NCBI GenBank assembly: GCA_002633005.1 | Contig: NMRA01000024.1 | Location: forward strand, 327,803 to 391,802 | Source: Phoronis australis | Lineage: Eukaryota; Phoronida; Phoronidae | Direction: 5' to 3' | Length of the DNA stretch: 64,000 bases | Part shown: positions 12,071-60,900 of the stretch, piece after piece | How positions within the stretch are numbered: the first letter of the stretch is position 1 | How the letters are laid out: every line of letters starts with the position of its first letter | The notes under the pieces: generated by a model | The model's input: only the letters and a program-made list of their open reading frames with translations | Told to the model about the DNA's origin: nothing | Database searches by the model: none | Program-made: the position numbers and the translations under genes

Positions 12071-12209
12071 CGTTCAGTAACTAGGGCCTCGTTAAAAAGC
12101 AATACTTCGCGAGATTATGTGAGATATTGCCGTGTATTTTAAATGAGAACACGTGGTGTTAACTAGGTTTTAGCTAGGTCCTAGCGTAGGTCCTAGCGTC
12201 TACTGAACG
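12071..12209. mobile_element. Second copy of the TTCAGTA MITE family
   Basis: It starts CGTTCAGTAACTAGGGCCTCG and ends with CGTCTACTGAACG. The interior GCTAGGTCCTAGCGTAGGTC resembles the interior of 9925-10034 in the other orientation. The end repeats are short and imperfect. Confidence 0.55.
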
Positions 12210-12469
12210 CACGCCAGTATGGCCTGGATGTGCCACCTGCCTACTACAGTACCAGACAGTGATGAGCATTGCTACCCGTGCAATTGTCAAAAGTAAAGAG
12301 TTCAGGTATGCATAACCACAAATTGGGGTGTTCTTGTCCAGGTGTGTACACCTGCCTACACAGAAGAAACCCACTCCTATACCACTACATAAGGTGCATG
12401 CTGTGGCAACTGACAGCTACAATCAATGACCAATACAGTGGTGAAAATAACCACAAACTACTGTCCCAG

Positions 12470-13955
12470 TTTATTTTGTAACACAGAAATGTTTACAATT
12501 ATGAATACATGCATGATTTACAACAATAACAGTCAGACAAATATGAAGGGGTTGGAGAAAGATAAAGGACTATTCACAGCTGGGTTAGATTGAAGTTCTT
12601 GTTGAATATATGTGCATATAAAAATACACATATTTAAATAAGACAATTATATACAGGTATGGATTCATAGTATGCTGAGTTGACCACCACTCAATAATGT
12701 CAAACTTTACACAAGTTGTCGACAATAATACAGCAATGCAAAAAATAGAAAAAACAAACTGTTAACTTAATTTCTCAGCAGATGTCTGTTGAGAATAAAT
12801 AACAAACACCAATGAAAATCTTACAAATTTCAAAGATTAAAAATTCTACACTAGAACGAGAGGCATTCGCTGAGTCGTTTACTGAACACCGCAACCAAAC
12901 GGACAACACCTAAAACTTCAATAATAAATCGTGCTAATGGCTAGGGACTACCCAGCTGCTGGTTCACTACTCAGGGTTCACTATTCACAACCAGGGAAAC
13001 TGTAGCACTAAGTACTGCTGACGAGCCAGCGAAAGACTTAGTAGCAACGGGCAGCCATCAACAAGGAAAAAGAGAGTAGACTTCGAGCTCCCTGAAATCA
13101 CGTATTGCACCTATGGTAACTCTTTTGACCTTGTTGAAATTTACGCGTTCCCGGAAAACTGTGACAGCTCGCGGCAACAGACGAAATCTGTCACCATATA
13201 CAAGCTCAGAAAACTGGGTTCTGAGCAACAATCACAACTGTTGTAGTCATGTCAGTAGCAATTTAAAGAGGGACTGACTAGGTCAGCTGGAAAGGACTAT
13301 GGCATTTCTGCTTTGGGTCACACGACTGTCTCTCTTCACATGAGCAACACTGGATGAGGACTGCCCGGCATAAACAACTGCTTGCATTCCTGCATTAGCA
13401 GGAGTCATCGTAACACCCAACAATTGTCGAAAATAACAACAAGTACAAAACAGTCCGTGGAAAACGTGGAACCTGACCAGTATCTACAATACACTCGCAC
13501 TGCAGGACATCAAGCTCTCGGTACACGTATGCCTGTCTTTTATCCCACGACTAAGGCGGGTCGGTAGAGTGTCTCAAATTAACAAGAACAGTTCAACGAA
13601 ATATTCAAAGTGGTACAACATTCTCCAATTAAAGCAAATAAATAAGACCTCGTGGCACAAGGCCCAAGTTCTTGATGTCGACAATGCTGGGCCTCCCGCA
13701 GACCCAGTTCACTGTCATCCAGCTCCCACGGAACGGAGAGATGTTTGCGGTTACAACACTTGACGTGCACCAATGACAAGTGGAAATCAGCCCCTCCCCC
13801 AACATGTGCAACTGCTAACTAAAAGTCGTGTGAAAGAGAATCAGACAAAAGAACTAACTTGTTTGTGCGGGCTACGTGCAATTGCTAAGTGGTGTAACCG
13901 CAAACGTCCAATCTCTCGCTCGTAGCTAACATCCGCACACCACAGGCATCTCCAT
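12470..13955 (-). other. Probable 3' UTR of calcineurin A with candidate poly(A) signal
   Basis: The region downstream of the calcineurin stop contains no coding-like reading frame. The first AATAAA on the minus strand after the stop is at 12475-12470, giving a 3' UTR of about 1.5 kb. This end is inferred from the hexamer alone and other poly(A) signals are possible. Confidence 0.35.
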
Positions 13956-50006
<36,051 letters not shown>

Positions 50007-51841
50007 TTTGAAAGCTTGGAAGGATATTACACGTGTCCACTAAACTCGATGGCCCAATGTGTTGTTTGATTTTTCCCGATTAAAATCAAAGTTCCTGCCG
50101 ACAACCTTCCAAGATGGCGTAAACAACAACTCATTTGCATAGGGTTTTCATGATGCGCAGTTTGCTTAGATCGTGACCTATTTCGCGCATGGCAACGCCC
50201 TCTGGCATACCGAGGGAACAACTCATTCATTGCTCGCGGAGAACGCCAAAAGGCATCGGATTTGTTATGAACCGTGGTTCATTCTGAAAAGGACTAAACC
50301 ATTTTTGAACTCGGTGATATTCTAGATATGGGGATACACTGAGGCTCACAAAATCGTCATTGACGATACCCTTTCTTTGTTTTTTTGTTCTCTTCTGCAG
50401 TTTTCATTCACGGCCAAATGTTTACTTTAGGATTAACTATAACTTAACGTTTTAGTCTCGTCTTTGACAAGTACACACTATTTCGTCATATTTCACTTTC
50501 ATGTAACGGGATGAAATTGATACAGAGTTGTGTTTCGTTAGAATTCAAATTTGCATGCCAGGTGTTTCTTAAAAATGATTAAAAACTGACACTGAAGCTT
50601 ACAATTACCATGATCCCGGAAAGTATAGAACCGAGAAGAACAGTAACATCTTCCAATCATCACATGCTACATTCAATCAACTTTCATAAAACATTTATGC
50701 TAATAACACTCCAATTTTTGCTACATAGTAAAATATAATGATCAGAGAGAAAGTTCTAGATATCAGTGTCTGAATTAACCGTTCGTATAGCAAATATTTT
50801 TCTGAATTTTTGGTGTATCTCGATCTGTGCCAAAACGAAACATGACTACCTGGCGTGTTTTTTCATTGTGACAAAGACATTGTATGACAGCGCGCTATTT
50901 GACCAATTTGTTGCAAGACCTCATGGGCTACTATCCCGGGTTCTTCAGAGTCAGTCAAGTGTTAGTGCCATCATGTGCGCTGCCGGAGCATGATGGCATA
51001 ACATTAAGGAATTTCATGGAAATGTTATCAAAATGACAACTTTGTAATTTTCGAATGAATTTTAGTTTCTTACCAAATTTATTGTAAACGAGAAGATTAA
51101 AGATTAAGGCCGATGACAAACAATTATGCCATAAAAATTCAGCTTTGTTTGACGATATTCGCCTAAATCAATGTACATATGCTAAAAATACTTGCCGTGG
51201 GAATGTGATGTAGAAGTTCGCCAGCGGGTGGTTTAACTGAAATTGCGTGACGGGATTGAGGTTCGAATCCGCTCTAGATCTGATATTGGAAATTCCCTTT
51301 TTGCCAATATCATTTAAATGCCTTTACATAATTTAAAAAAATCTTAAAGAAAGGTAGGATTTGCCGCGGTAGAGTGTTTTTCGTCTGTTATGCATTCTAG
51401 TGTCCCGTTAACACCCGTTGGTGAGGCCACACCTGATGAGTTAAAATCATTCCCTCAACAATGAAAGATGGGTGGATGAGATGTGTTCATGAGTTTTCAG
51501 TCATGTAACTTCGGTGACTGACGATTGTTGAGCCGTTATATTCACATTCTCATGTGATTATCTGGCCCTCCTTCAACGCAATTTGTTAATTTCAAGGATG
51601 TTATGATATCTTTTGTGTCTTTTTTTAGGACAGTGGTTCTGTGGGGGGTGTAAAATAATTCTCCCGCGCTATTGGAATTCATCATATCCGAATGCACCAA
51701 AAAATATGATTGAACACACGAATCATGGGCGGTGCGGCGCAGCACCTTCTCGTGTCGTACGCTAGGTGACACTACCGTCTAGGAACAAGTGTTTAGTCCG
51801 ATAGGAGACACTGGCTCTGTGTTTACTTAACTGCAGACAGC
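50007..51841. promoter_or_regulatory. Divergent intergenic/promoter region between calcineurin A and PBLD
   Basis: The two start codons are 1836 bp apart and face away from each other, so this segment should hold both promoters. A YY1-like core (CAAGATGGCG) lies near 50110, about 100 bp upstream of the calcineurin ATG, and another (AAAATGGCGG) lies just inside intron 1 near 49914. A tRNA B-box-like stretch (GAGGTTCGAATCC) near 51260 suggests a SINE fragment. No TATA box was assigned. Apart from these I see no structure. Confidence 0.4.
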
Positions 51842-51952
51842 ATGGCCGGTGGGAAAAATGTATTGGAGTTGCCCTTATTTACGGTGGATGCCTTTACAGA
51901 CGTCCAGTTTGCGGGAAATTCCGCTGCAGTATGCTTGAATGAATGTGGAGAG
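51842..51952 (+). CDS. PBLD: PBLD exon 1 (start codon)
   Basis: This 37-codon exon runs from ATG through [20 protein letters not shown] and VCLNECGE. It is assigned to end at GAG before gtgccg because the join to [15 protein letters not shown] then aligns with the family without a gap. GTGCCG is a poor donor. A later GTATGG at 52012 is also in phase but would add 20 unaligned residues. Confidence 0.8.
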
Positions 51953-54900
51953 GTGCCGCAATGTTTGAAGTCTAAGTTTTGCCGAATTATGAATAAGTAT
52001 TCATTATTATCTGTATGGCAGATGTTGTCCGTTTGAAAATTGGCAAATAATCCGAAAGGTCCCAACCAAATAATAAGAACCAGCTTCACCCTCTGAATAA
52101 CGGGTCCACTATTGAGTGATTGGCTGGTTCTCTAAACCAGAGACTGTCTAGTGCCAAGCAGTCGATTCTGCCGTTCAAAACCGATGCTTCCAAATGTTGG
52201 TGGATGCTAATTATTCTGGAACGTTTTTCTAGGCTGCCTACTAACAAACTCACGTGCACCCCTATCGTTGCTACTAAATCCACCCCTCTCCAGCCGGCAG
52301 ACACACAGGCTCACATTTTCAGATTCCCGGATGCCACCCTCCTTTTTTCGTTTACCAGGTGCATCGATCTAGGCCTGCCACCAACGTGTCATCACCCAAA
52401 CCTGGATTCCCACATCATTATCATTAATTCGAGGATGTTGTGATAATTATATTGCCTTTCAAGAAAATTGAAGTGCACCCTCACACTACACTCTTGTACA
52501 CATCTCACCATTGCACTTTTAATTTTGTAACATGCGCCACTTCTGGAGTGTGAATTAAGTGCTAATAAGAGAGATAGAGATAGAGATAGATCATAGATGT
52601 AACTAAGAATTCCTCACTAACCTCCCGCCTTGGCCTGAGGGTGACCATTTTGGAAATTGCAAATTCTCTCTCTATATTGATTTTCAACTATCACTGTCGC
52701 CTCTTACCACTGACAAAACTCTTTAAGGTTTTGAATCATTCAAGTCTACTACTGTGTGTTTCCGAGTCATTCTCAGATTTTGTTGGCTGTGCAAGACTTA
52801 ACAAGTTGAGATGTATTGTGCCAATAATCGGTTTCTCATTTTTTAGTTGCCCACGTCGTCAGAAATTCAAGCCCCCCTCCTATATCCTAGATCCGCCACT
52901 GGATATGGTCAAGAGCTATAACGAATCTTCCACCCATTTTTCTCTATGAGTTTCATTGACTGGTTTTTTGTTGGGTGCACATGTTTGGTTTGCCACTTGC
53001 TGTACAAGGTTGCGTTTCTCTATCATTTAATTGTATCGTTAGCTTCACCATCATCATTTTTGTTGATCTCTAAAAAGATTTTGTATCTAATACCCTTCTT
53101 GTCTGAGTTAACATCCTTCGGTAAATTTTCAAAATTTTTACTCTGAAACATCAATGCTCTGCTTTCTTCCCACTCCCCAATTTATACAATTTATATAACT
53201 TCGCTGACAAGCCCCGTGTCTATGTGGACTTGCAAATTTTAGCTACCAAAATGTAGGAAATTTGCTTGCCTTTGGATGACAAATGTTCAGAATTTCAATT
53301 CCACTGTGCCTGATTCGATCAGGGAAATGCCGGTTCTCTCCTACTATGTCATGATGGGTTCCTATTTGCAAGTCTAGGGCATTGACCGGAATCGACTTTC
53401 TCAATAATGTTGTTTTGAAATGCCCATACTCGGCTTATTGCCCGGAGCCTTGTTTTTTAGCAGCCTGGGCATTAACCCAAATGAGAACAGTATACTGAAA
53501 CAGTCGGTCTTGTTTTCGCTTTTGTTTAAGGTTTTTATTTGCAGAAACTTGGTGAAGACTCGATGCAGAAACTTGCCACAGAAATGAACATATCTGAGAC
53601 TGCATTCGTTTCTCTTTTAAATGAAAAAGACAACTTTCACACAGGTATGCAAAGTTTACAAGGTCACTCGTTTCATAATGTATAATCATGGAATTTCATT
53701 CAGAACTTTCTGACTCTGAGTGGCTAGGTTGGGTTAACGTGTTTACTTCTTATTTTAGTCCCCATCAGTAGGCACAGTCACTTGAAGAGATCCCAGAAGC
53801 AGTTTGGGGCCTTCTTTTCAGTGAGGGAAACTGGTTCCGAGATTCAGTTAGTTGACATCTCTGTAGGGGCCCCAGTATTAGTTGAAATAACAGTGTACCA
53901 TCTTCTAAATGCAAATCGCACTCTCACATTCCATTTACATTGAATTAGTAATAGGTCAATACTGAGTAGAAAAAGCTCCATGATTATTAAAATGAAATAA
54001 AATTTTGTATTCCCTTGATTTTTAAGCTTTTCATAGCAGTGACAATCTAAGAATTGTATTGGCAAGTTCCTAAAAGCTTTGTTCAGTGGTAAAGATTTAC
54101 AGCTCCTATGGGATCACTGAATGGACATAGTAGCTTGCGGGTTTCCCAACTGAGCCGAGGATGTGGGACTAAATCTCCGCTTTGTTGCATAACCTTGCAT
54201 AAGGTCTACGGCCCCTGCTCGTAGAAAATACAGCATGCAATCTTACAAACATCAGACCAACTCCCACTGTGCAATGACAGATTAGCACCCAGAAGTAAAG
54301 TTGATCTAAGCGTTTTTTTGTTAAACAATGCGACTTCAGTAGAAGTGACGCAAAAATCCACCTTGCTTTTTATTTCGCAAACTGTCTTCTGTAAGTTAAT
54401 TGTCAGATGTAACGGAGATATTTCAGCAACCTGCTATACATGGACTTGTTCTTGGTGTACAAATTGACATTATGTTATTATTGTATTCCCTATGACCCGT
54501 TCAGTTCGAGACTTTGGTCGGATTGCTAATTCATTGTATTTCAGCCTCCAAGTTTGGACTCCGTTGGTTCACTCCATCAAAGGAGGTTCCTCTGTGTGGA
54601 CATGCAACTCTTGCCTCGGCGGCTGTGTTGTTCAACTGTTTAGGTAAGTGGTGCTATACAAAAGTCCCAATGCACGTATGCGCGCCTGTCGATTTACGAC
54701 ATCAAAAACAACAGCACATTCGAATCGGAACGCTTATCGCAATAAAGCTGAAATTTTCTCTTATGAATAGTGTTTCCGTGCCTCGAGAAATAGTTGAAAT
54801 TGTTCTTGGTTTGCCATTTAATGTTATGTGCTGAACACTAGATGGAGTTAATAATTGGGTCTTCAAAGACATTTATTTACTTTGGTTGCATTTGATTGAC

Positions 54901-57900
54901 TTAGCTGGTTCCACCCATTCAAGCGATTAACCTGTCTAATTGGTCTGAAAGCCAGATGTCATCGAGAACCAATTGGATGCCGTAGCTGGTTGTCCGCCTG
55001 AACGGCAGAGTGAATGAGGTGCTGCCTTTCTCTTGGCATGTTTAAAGCCTATCTTCAATGGTAACACCGGAAAATTTGGATCCTACAGTTTACGGTAATA
55101 GCACCGCTCTGAGCCCACTTGTGCCATAAATTGTCAAATGTAACGAACTGTTAGGCGTATTGGTTTTCTTTTGTCTACGTCACTTTGAGAATCACTTCTT
55201 AATTCAAACAGCTGTGAATAACACCCCCACACAATGGTGTTCTATTCAGACCTCTATTCAATACAACTGTTATCGGCCTTCTGTTGTTCTTGCCGGGATC
55301 TCGTGGTGACGCAACGTGGCGCAAAAAGGCGGCTTTAGCTTTCATTTGACGGGCCAACATTTGCATGATTAAACTCGCGTTTTCTTATTTTGTTTTGGTT
55401 TGTAGGACTACCTGGTTAGCTCTATACATCTAGAATAACAAAATTGCATTGGAGTTAGTCTTTAATCCAATTTGTTTTGCTACTTAAACAGGACTTCTTA
55501 GCACACCAAGTACAACAAATGCTCTACTATTGGCTGACTGGGAGGATGTGTTGGAAAATCTTATTTTTCCCCTATACGATCTCTAAACACCTATTCATCA
55601 TTTTCCACTCGTGTCAAGAAAGCTGTTCTTTGAGTCTGAGGCTTTTCCTGAAACGAATTTTCTTTAAAAGTATTCGGCTCATTCTTCACAAAACACCTCG
55701 TGAGACTCTCTCCAAGCACAAAGAACTTCATGGAATTGCGCTATTTCACCACGGACCCTGAATTTTTTTGGCCATATCTAAGTGTGAATAAGCTCCCATT
55801 GTGTATTGCCTGTTTACTAGAGAAGCACTGTGTTTCCTCAAACATGCCACGCATTTCAGATAACCAGTCGCAGTCGCTGTCATTCCAAACGTTAAGTGGT
55901 GATCTTATAACTAGACGAGAGGACAATCTGATTGTGTTGGATCTACCTCAGTCTCTGAAGATTGTGAAACCAGTAAGAATCACTATTGTCTCTGGTTTTT
56001 GAGAAGTTAATTTACTGTATTAGACCTAGATAAGTCACCTTTTGTATCAGTTTTTGAACTTGGTTAAAAACCGCGTGTAGTGTCAGAGCAAGCCGCTTGT
56101 TGTCATACGTCTAGAAGATAGTATTGGTCAGACTCTGACAGATCTCTCGAAGGAATATGAAGTCATACTTAGTTGACAGAACTTAAGTCACAACTAAATA
56201 GCTCTGCTGTCAAACTTTAATCAGAGATAAAGTTTGCCATGATTGCACATAGCCGCTAATTTTGTTGAAAGCCAAACTTGGCAGATTGGCATAATTCCTG
56301 TTAAGAGCCAAGCGCAAATTCATTAAGAGGTTTTGGCAAAATATAGATGGAATTAAAACTTTATCATGAAGTATCATACTGAGCCACACTTATCAACCGC
56401 GTCAATACTCCCAATGGCTGTAATTGTACTAATTGTCCCCAAAGCACTTTTGGTTCAGGTTAATCTAGTTATTCATGGTTTCAGTTCCAGTCGTTTGTTG
56501 AAGTGGTGAACTGGTGAATTTAATGAAAAATACAACTGTTAATTTTCTCAGGTGTACGCTGAAATGGAGAAGCTAATTCAGGTAATGAGGAGCTTATCTG
56601 GATTTGATGTTTTTACTAATTTGTCAGTTTGATTAGTGGTAATAACCTGGCTGCTAGTGATTTGGCTAGGATGTACTTTTTGGGATTTGGATAAATGTTA
56701 TACCACGTTTGCTTTAACTGAAGCCAAAAATATCGTAATTGTTTCTGGTGTAACTCATTTTGAAAAGTGTTTAAAGAAAAATTAAAGCAACCACCTGCAT
56801 CCTTGTAGCAAAGTTCTTTTTTGAAAACTACACAGTCAAATGTATCTACAGTACAATGCAAAAATAATCGCACAAAATACAGCTTTCTCGACATTGCAGC
56901 TAATTCTGTTAACAGCAATCTTGGCTTGTTAAACTATTACGTAGGCAGATCCAGGGGATCAAGGGTGTCCAGACCCATCTTTTCCCCTTGATTTTGGTGT
57001 TATCAAACCTAGAATTTTCAAATTGTTGACTTAGACCCCGCATTTAAAGAAATCCTTGATCCGAACCCCCCCTCTTTTAAAAAATCCTGGATCCACCCCT
57101 GTATTAGGAGTGAAAAATTCTAATTGCAAAATGGCTTAGTCACCGTACTAACTTTTTTGTTAATTCCTCTGCATTTTCAGTGACTAGTGAAGATTATTCT
57201 AAAGAGGAATTTATTCAGATTTTGCCCAGATGTTGTGATAGATAATTCCGGGTCATTTATAAGTTTTGCCTGTAGTGTATAAGGTATTCTACTGACAAAG
57301 TGGACTGTCAACTTGACGGCAATCACCTCTTTTATGACAATTGTTTGAGAACAGGTTTCAAATTAGTGGAGCTTTTTTGAGTTGCGACCAGATCGGGGCT
57401 TAATTGAAAAAATAGACCAAATCTCAGTACCAGAACCAATCAATTCGCTTGGGTTAACATTGGCATTTGATCCTTTTAATTCCCCACTTCCTGAAGTGCA
57501 CAGCTTTATGTAGACAACAGAAAGATGTTTTGCATTGTTTTGAGCCCTTGATTGTAGGAAAATTATCTTGTGGGGGGTGGGTTCTGACGATGTGAGTTGA
57601 ATCGCATGTGTGTGACTAACGCAAATTGTCTAAAATCTCACCTCGCATTTCCAAGTCAATCTCCATGTAAAAACTGATTCCCAAAATAAATTATAAATAA
57701 TCTTTTATACAGCCATAGCCATTGTAAACTCCTGCTGTTCCACAGTGGAAGAAATCCATAAGTACTGCCTGGTGGTCACGTGGTTCTTGTGCCTCCTAGC
57801 GCCTCCTGGTGGTAGATGAAGGTGCTGCTCTACTGTGGGTAGGCAAACACGTCAGTCTTTGTGAAAAAATCGGTTTTTATGATATAATATTTTAAGGGAC

Positions 57901-60900
57901 AAGCACAACTGTTTTCTATTNGATTATTCATGGTTTCAGTTCCAGTCGTTTGTTGAAGTGGTGAACTGGTGAATTTAATGAAAAATACAACTGCTAATTT
58001 TCGCAGGTGTACGCTGAAATGGAGAAGCTAATTCAGGTAATGAGGAGCGTAACTGGATTTGATGTTTTTACTAATTTTTCAGTTTGATTAGTGGTAATAA
58101 CCTGGCTGCTAGTGAAATGGCTAGTATGTACTTTTTGGGATTTGTATAAATGTTATACCACGTTTGCTTTAAATGAAGCCAAAAATAGCGTAATTGTTTC
58201 TGGTGTGACTCATTTTGAAAAGCGTTCAAAGAAAAATTAAAGCAACCACCTGCATCACTTGTAGCAAAGTTCTTTTTTGAAAACTACACAGTCAAATGTA
58301 TCTACAGTACAAGGCAAAAATAATCGCACAAAATACAGCTTCCTCGACATTACAGCTAATTTTGTTAACAGCAATGTTGGCTTGTTAAACTATTACATAG
58401 GCAGATCCAGGGGATCAAGGGTGTCCAGACCCATCTTTTCCCCTTGATTTTGGTGATATCAAACCTAGAATTTTCAAATTGTTGATCCAAACCCCCCTCT
58501 TTTAAAAAATCCTGGATCCACCCCTGTATTAGGAATGCAAAATTCTAATTGCAAAATGGCTTAGTCACCGTACTAACTTTTTTGTTAATTCCTCTGCATT
58601 TTCGGTGACTAGGGAAGATTATTCTAAAGAGGAATTTATTCAGATTTTGCCCAGACGTTGTGATGGATAATTCCGGGTCATTTATAAGTTTTGCCTGTAG
58701 TGTATAAGGTATTCTACTGACAAAGTGGACTGTCAACTTGACGGCAGTCACCTCTTTTATGACATAATTGTTCGAGAACAGGTTTCAAATTAGTGGAGCT
58801 TTTTTGAGTTGCGACAAGATCGGGGCTTAATTGAAAAAATACCTGACCAAATCTCAAAAAAGCACCTACCAGAACCAATCGCTTGGGTTAACATTGGCAT
58901 TTGATCCTTTTAATTCCCCACTTCCTGAAGTGCACAGCTTTATGTAGACAACAGAAAGATGTTTTGCATTGTTTTGAGCCCTTGATTGTAGGAAAATTAT
59001 CTTGTGGGGGGTGGGTTCTGACGATGTGAGTTGAATCGCATGTGTGTGACTAACGCAAATTGTCTAAAATCTCACCTCGCATTTCCAAGTCAATCTCCAT
59101 GTAAAAACTGATTCCCAAAATAAATTATAAATAATCTTTTATACAGCCATAGCCATTGTAAACTCCTGCTGTTCCACAGTGGAAGAAATCCATAAGTACT
59201 GCCTGGTGGTCACGTGGTTCTTGTGCCTCCTAGCGCCTCCTGGTGGTAGATGAAGGTGCTGCTCTACTGTGGGTAGGCAAACACGTCAGTCTTTGTGAAA
59301 AAATCGGTTTTTATGATATAATATTTTAAGGGACAAGCACAACTGTTTTCTATTGGTTTGTAACGTGACCTTGTTTATTGGTGATTAAGAAATTTGCATA
59401 GCTAAGTTCATACTACTCGTTGGGAACAACAAATAAGGTCGTTGAATTGCATGTTTTTGCTTAATGTCTGAGAGCCTAAGCTGTATTTTAATTCTGTTAA
59501 GGTGACGACCTTTGATCTGCCCATTCAGGACGTGGTGCTGGCAGTAGACCGGGCAAAACTTCTTATTCGTTTGGATGATAGCGTGACAAGGTAAGGATGC
59601 AATGGGTCAGTGTTTGTAGGTTGTTGCAAAGTATAAAAATACTCTGAAATGTAAATACCAGGAAAAGGTGTTAAGTAACAGTATTTTGCATATGTTAGGA
59701 ATCCTGAAGTTTCTGTAACAAGGCACAGCATGTGTCCACTGCAGAAATTAGAAAACATAGAAACATTTTTTTGACAAATCCGCGATGTCTGCACTGGAGC
59801 TGCACAAGTGATTGTTTTGGGTTTCGAAACTTGAACTTATTTGTTAAAAGTGAACTGTAACACACTAAGAGGTGAATTTAATCGGTACTTCTGAAATTGG
59901 GCAAACCCCATTAGTTCCCTGCTACTCATAGTTTAGACTGCTTGTGTCAACATTTTTGGGGTGTCCTGCATTCTACATGGGAACATCTTTCAAAATGTTT
60001 CCAATTTGAAATTTCAGGTTGAAATGATATAGTTTCAGGTAAAAGCAGTTCCGAAAGTCACTAGGGGCACTGTTTTCACATTTTTGTTAGGTTCTCTGTT
60101 GAAATTTTAGCTTTGTCATGTGATTGTTTTCAGTTACGAGCAACGAAGAGAAATATATTTACAATTTAACTCACTTAAGTGTTATTGCTGTTATCAAGGG
60201 GGAATCCATATCAACTTCTATTATTAATGATAATCAGATGGCCTTTTGCAGTGAACTTGCGCATACAATTAACCTGACCATATTTCCAAATTTCTGGTCT
60301 ATCTTAAGACAAAGATGTTTTCAGTAGAAGATATCTTTTTGTTCTATATTAAGATTATTATGTTTGTTTACTGCGCACTACTGAATGTTGTTTGGCAACA
60401 TGGTGGGTTCTCATGACACTGTTTTTCAAATATGGAAAATTGGATCAACTTTGTCGCCTGAATATTCTAAATATTTTGGGTTACATGTACATATACAGGA
60501 TCTTGATGAGATTTGGCAGATGTGTTCCTGTGAAGCTGAGGACACATGATGTCAATTTTCGGACGGACCCGACTACTGGTGTGCCCCCTAGTGTCAGTTT
60601 ATTTTTTACGATTGCCTCTATAGCTTCGTAATTCTCGGATGGATTTTCATGAAATTTGGTAAATAGGTTTCTATTATGAAGGCGACAACACTTTTACACT
60701 TTCGGATCTTTTGACGATCTGCGCCAACTGGTGGTCGTTTTTTTAAAAAATTTTGAGTTTGTTTTTTGGCATCCGCCTATCTATCTGCCAAATCGCTTGA
60801 AGGATCGTTACGAATATTGGCAGGTGTGTTTCTGATTAAGAGACCGCAGTTGACATTGATTTTCAGGCCTGTTTGACTACTCTGGCGTCCCCTAGTGGAG

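Larger units (their letters stand above)
9580..12469. other. Convergent intergenic region between desaturase and calcineurin A
   Basis: It contains the desaturase 3' flank, two copies of one MITE family (9925-10034, 12071-12209), an inverted fragment of the hAT-like MITE near 10818-10874, and a C-rich homopolymer tract at 11940-11962. No gene was recognised. The open frames present have no family motifs. Confidence 0.6.

Noticed and set aside
50173-50196. Possible RFX X-box (GTGACC and GGCAAC half sites)
   Set aside because: The half sites are 12 bp apart, whereas a true X-box allows 0-3 bp.
51953-52036. Extension of PBLD exon 1 to the next stop as a short alternative protein
   Set aside because: The extension has no similarity to PhzF proteins, and splicing to 53545 restores the family alignment exactly.
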